Source: an uncultured Clostridia bacterium
GTDB lineage: Bacteria > Bacillota > Clostridia > Peptostreptococcales > Anaerovoracaceae
Direction: 5' to 3'
Length of the DNA stretch: 6,640 nucleotides
Assembly (NCBI GenBank): GCA_946541285.1
Contig: CAMNJG010000082.1
Span: forward strand, 1 to 6,640
How positions within the stretch are numbered: position 1 is the stretch's first letter; every line of letters starts with the position of its first letter. The position numbers and the translations under genes are program-made. The notes beneath the pieces are model-generated. The model saw only the letters and a list, made by a program, of their open reading frames with translations, searched no databases and was not told where the DNA came from. Shown here one piece after another: positions 5,644-6,640 of this stretch.

Positions 5644-5668
5644 CCGTTCCCGGGGACAGGGGGAACGG
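5644..5668 (+). repeat. Hairpin in the rpoD leader
   Basis: CCGTTCCC (5644-5651) and GGGAACGG (5661-5668) are exact complements around a nine-base G-rich loop (GGGGACAGG). The stem is GC-rich, lies 40 bases before the rpoD start and has no T-run after it, so it is not an intrinsic terminator. It covers an AGGGGG that could otherwise serve an in-frame upstream ATG at 5670, which argues against that start. Its role may be in translation or mRNA stability, or it may be a copy of a dispersed palindrome. Confidence 0.6.
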
Positions 5669-5708
5669 GATGACCGGACAAAAAGGGGAAAAAGAGGTGG
5701 GATTGTCT

Positions 5709-6640
5709 ATGAGCAGTACGAAATCAGGAAACGGTATGAAGTCAGTCGCGGAGAATCTTGAAAAAACGGGAAAGAAAGAAGGCATCCTGACAATATCGGA
5801 AATCAGGGAAGCCGTCACTGGAGCAGGAATGACGAAGGATCAGGCGGCACTGGTACTGTCGGATCTGAGAAACAGGGGCATCAAAGTAATTTATGAATCC
5901 ACTCCTGACGAAGCGGAACTGTTCAGTATGGAACAGGACGAGCAGAATGGTGAACTGCAGGAATCGGAAAAACAGCGTATCCACCAGGATCATGACAGCT
6001 TTGAAAAAGCCATGTCAGCAGGGATTCCGACCGATGATCCGGTACGTATGTATCTGAAGGAAATCGGCAGAGTGCCGCTGCTGACGGCAGAAGAAGAAAT
6101 CGAGCTGGCACAGAGGATCGAGAATGGCGATGAGCAGGCCAGGCATCAGCTCTGTGAAGCCAACCTGAGACTGGTCGTCAGCATTGCCAAGCGTTATGTC
6201 GGACGGGGGATGCAGTTCCTTGACCTGATCCAGGAAGGGAATCTGGGACTGATCAAGGCCGTGAGCAAGTTTGACTGGAGAAAAGGCTATAAATTCAGTA
6301 CCTACGCGACATGGTGGATCCGTCAGTCCATCACCCGCGCGATTGCGGACCAGGCGAGGACGATCCGTATCCCGGTGCATATGGTCGAAACGATCAATAA
6401 ACTGATCCGGGTATCCAAGCAGCTGATGCAGGAGCTCGGGAGGGAACCGACGCCGCAGGAAATCGCGGCTGAGATGGAGATTACCCCTGAGAAGGTGATG
6501 GAGATCCAGAGGATCGCGCTGGAGCCGGTGTCCCTGGAGACCCCGATTGGAGAAGAAGACGACAGCCATCTGGGGGATTTTATTCCGGATCATGATGTGG
6601 TGACACCTGATGAAGCGGCAGCGTATTCCATGCTGAAGGA
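5709..6640 (+). CDS. rpoD: RNA polymerase primary sigma factor (SigA/RpoD), 3' end beyond window
   Basis: This is a group 1 sigma-70 that directs RNA polymerase to housekeeping promoters. The 310 residues visible contain a short region 1.1-like part (about 26-64), an acidic, Gln-rich linker (65-100), region 1.2 (DPVRMYLKEIG, 110-120), region 2.1-2.2 (ANLRLVVSIAKRYVGRGMQFLDLIQEGN with its core-binding surface, 151-178), the promoter melting and -10 reading segment YKFSTYATWWIRQSITRAI (194-212), and region 3.0-3.2 (RIPVHMVETINKL, then ETPIGEEDDSHLGDFI). Region 4 lies outside. Gln206 and Thr209 occupy the positions that read -10 bases. Compared with Bacillus SigA, Trp190 replaces Tyr and Ser207 replaces Ala. 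The start at 5709 follows GAGGTG (5694-5699) with 9-base spacing; ATG 5670 is an in-frame alternative. dnaG, often upstream of rpoD in Bacillota, is absent here. Confidence 0.97.
   Translation, partial: MSSTKSGNGMKSVAENLEKTGKKEGILTISEIREAVTGAGMTKDQAALVLSDLRNRGIKVIYESTPDEAELFSMEQDEQNGELQESEKQRIHQDHDSFEKAMSAGIPTDDPVRMYLKEIGRVPLLTAEEEIELAQRIENGDEQARHQLCEANLRLVVSIAKRYVGRGMQFLDLIQEGNLGLIKAVSKFDWRKGYKFSTYATWWIRQSITRAIADQARTIRIPVHMVETINKLIRVSKQLMQELGREPTPQEIAAEMEITPEKVMEIQRIALEPVSLETPIGEEDDSHLGDFIPDHDVVTPDEAAAYSMLK

Larger units (their letters stand above)
5399..5708. other. Divergent intergenic region between yfcE and rpoD
   Basis: This 310-base stretch holds the yfcE ribosome binding site and -10 box at its left end and the rpoD ribosome binding site GAGGTGG (5694-5700) at its right end. 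I see no convincing rightward promoter; TAAAAT at 5465-5470 is a possible -10 box without a -35 partner. Near the right end are GAGGAG (5622-5627), an immediate start-stop ATGTAA (5631-5636), an overlapping 41-codon frame (5636-5761) and a hairpin (5644-5668). No tRNA, known riboswitch or insertion remnant is recognised. Confidence 0.5.

Noticed and set aside
6015..6593. 192-codon minus-strand frame opposite rpoD
   Set aside because: It is antisense to strongly conserved sigma factor regions, with no motif of its own.

Overview
The window reads as ordinary chromosome of a Gram-positive, probably anaerobic bacterium of the Bacillota (Clostridia; a Lachnospirales-like member is my guess). The reasons are the SigA-type sigma factor, whose conserved regions closely resemble Bacillus SigA, the strong GGAGG-type ribosome binding sites, the anaerobic (CbiC-type) cobalamin route, and a cyclic arginine pathway with an ArgJ acetyltransferase and a long, arginine-sensitive-type ArgB.

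Layout. Positions 1-2226 (+) are a cofactor block: the last codons of an upstream gene (possibly cobyric acid synthase), cbiC (precorrin-8X methylmutase, corrin ring), then moaA and moaC, the two enzymes that turn GTP into cyclic pyranopterin monophosphate for molybdenum cofactor. Positions 2227-2620 are a 394-base gap holding a long near-perfect hairpin, a weak terminator candidate, a good sigma-A promoter covered by two ARG-box-like palindromes, and a structured leader. Positions 2621-4745 (+) are argB and argJ, two adjacent steps of arginine synthesis. A bidirectional terminator at about 4777-4825 separates argJ from the convergent yfcE-type metallophosphodiesterase on the minus strand (4844-5398). 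A 310-base divergent gap (5399-5708) precedes rpoD, the primary sigma factor, which runs off the right edge.

How they work together. cbiC/moaA/moaC make tetrapyrrole and pterin cofactors. ArgB phosphorylates N-acetylglutamate, and ArgJ recycles the acetyl group by moving it from N-acetylornithine to glutamate. argC and argD are not in the window. The argBJ promoter looks arginine-controlled from its operator-like sequence.

I found no mobile element genes, CRISPR array, tRNA/rRNA or evident new multi-gene system. The most interesting material is non-coding: the ArgR-type operator, a possible alternative-pairing leader ahead of argB, the 24-bp hairpin after moaC, and a hairpin with a small overlapping reading frame ahead of rpoD. 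All base pairings were found by eye, without energy calculation or database search.
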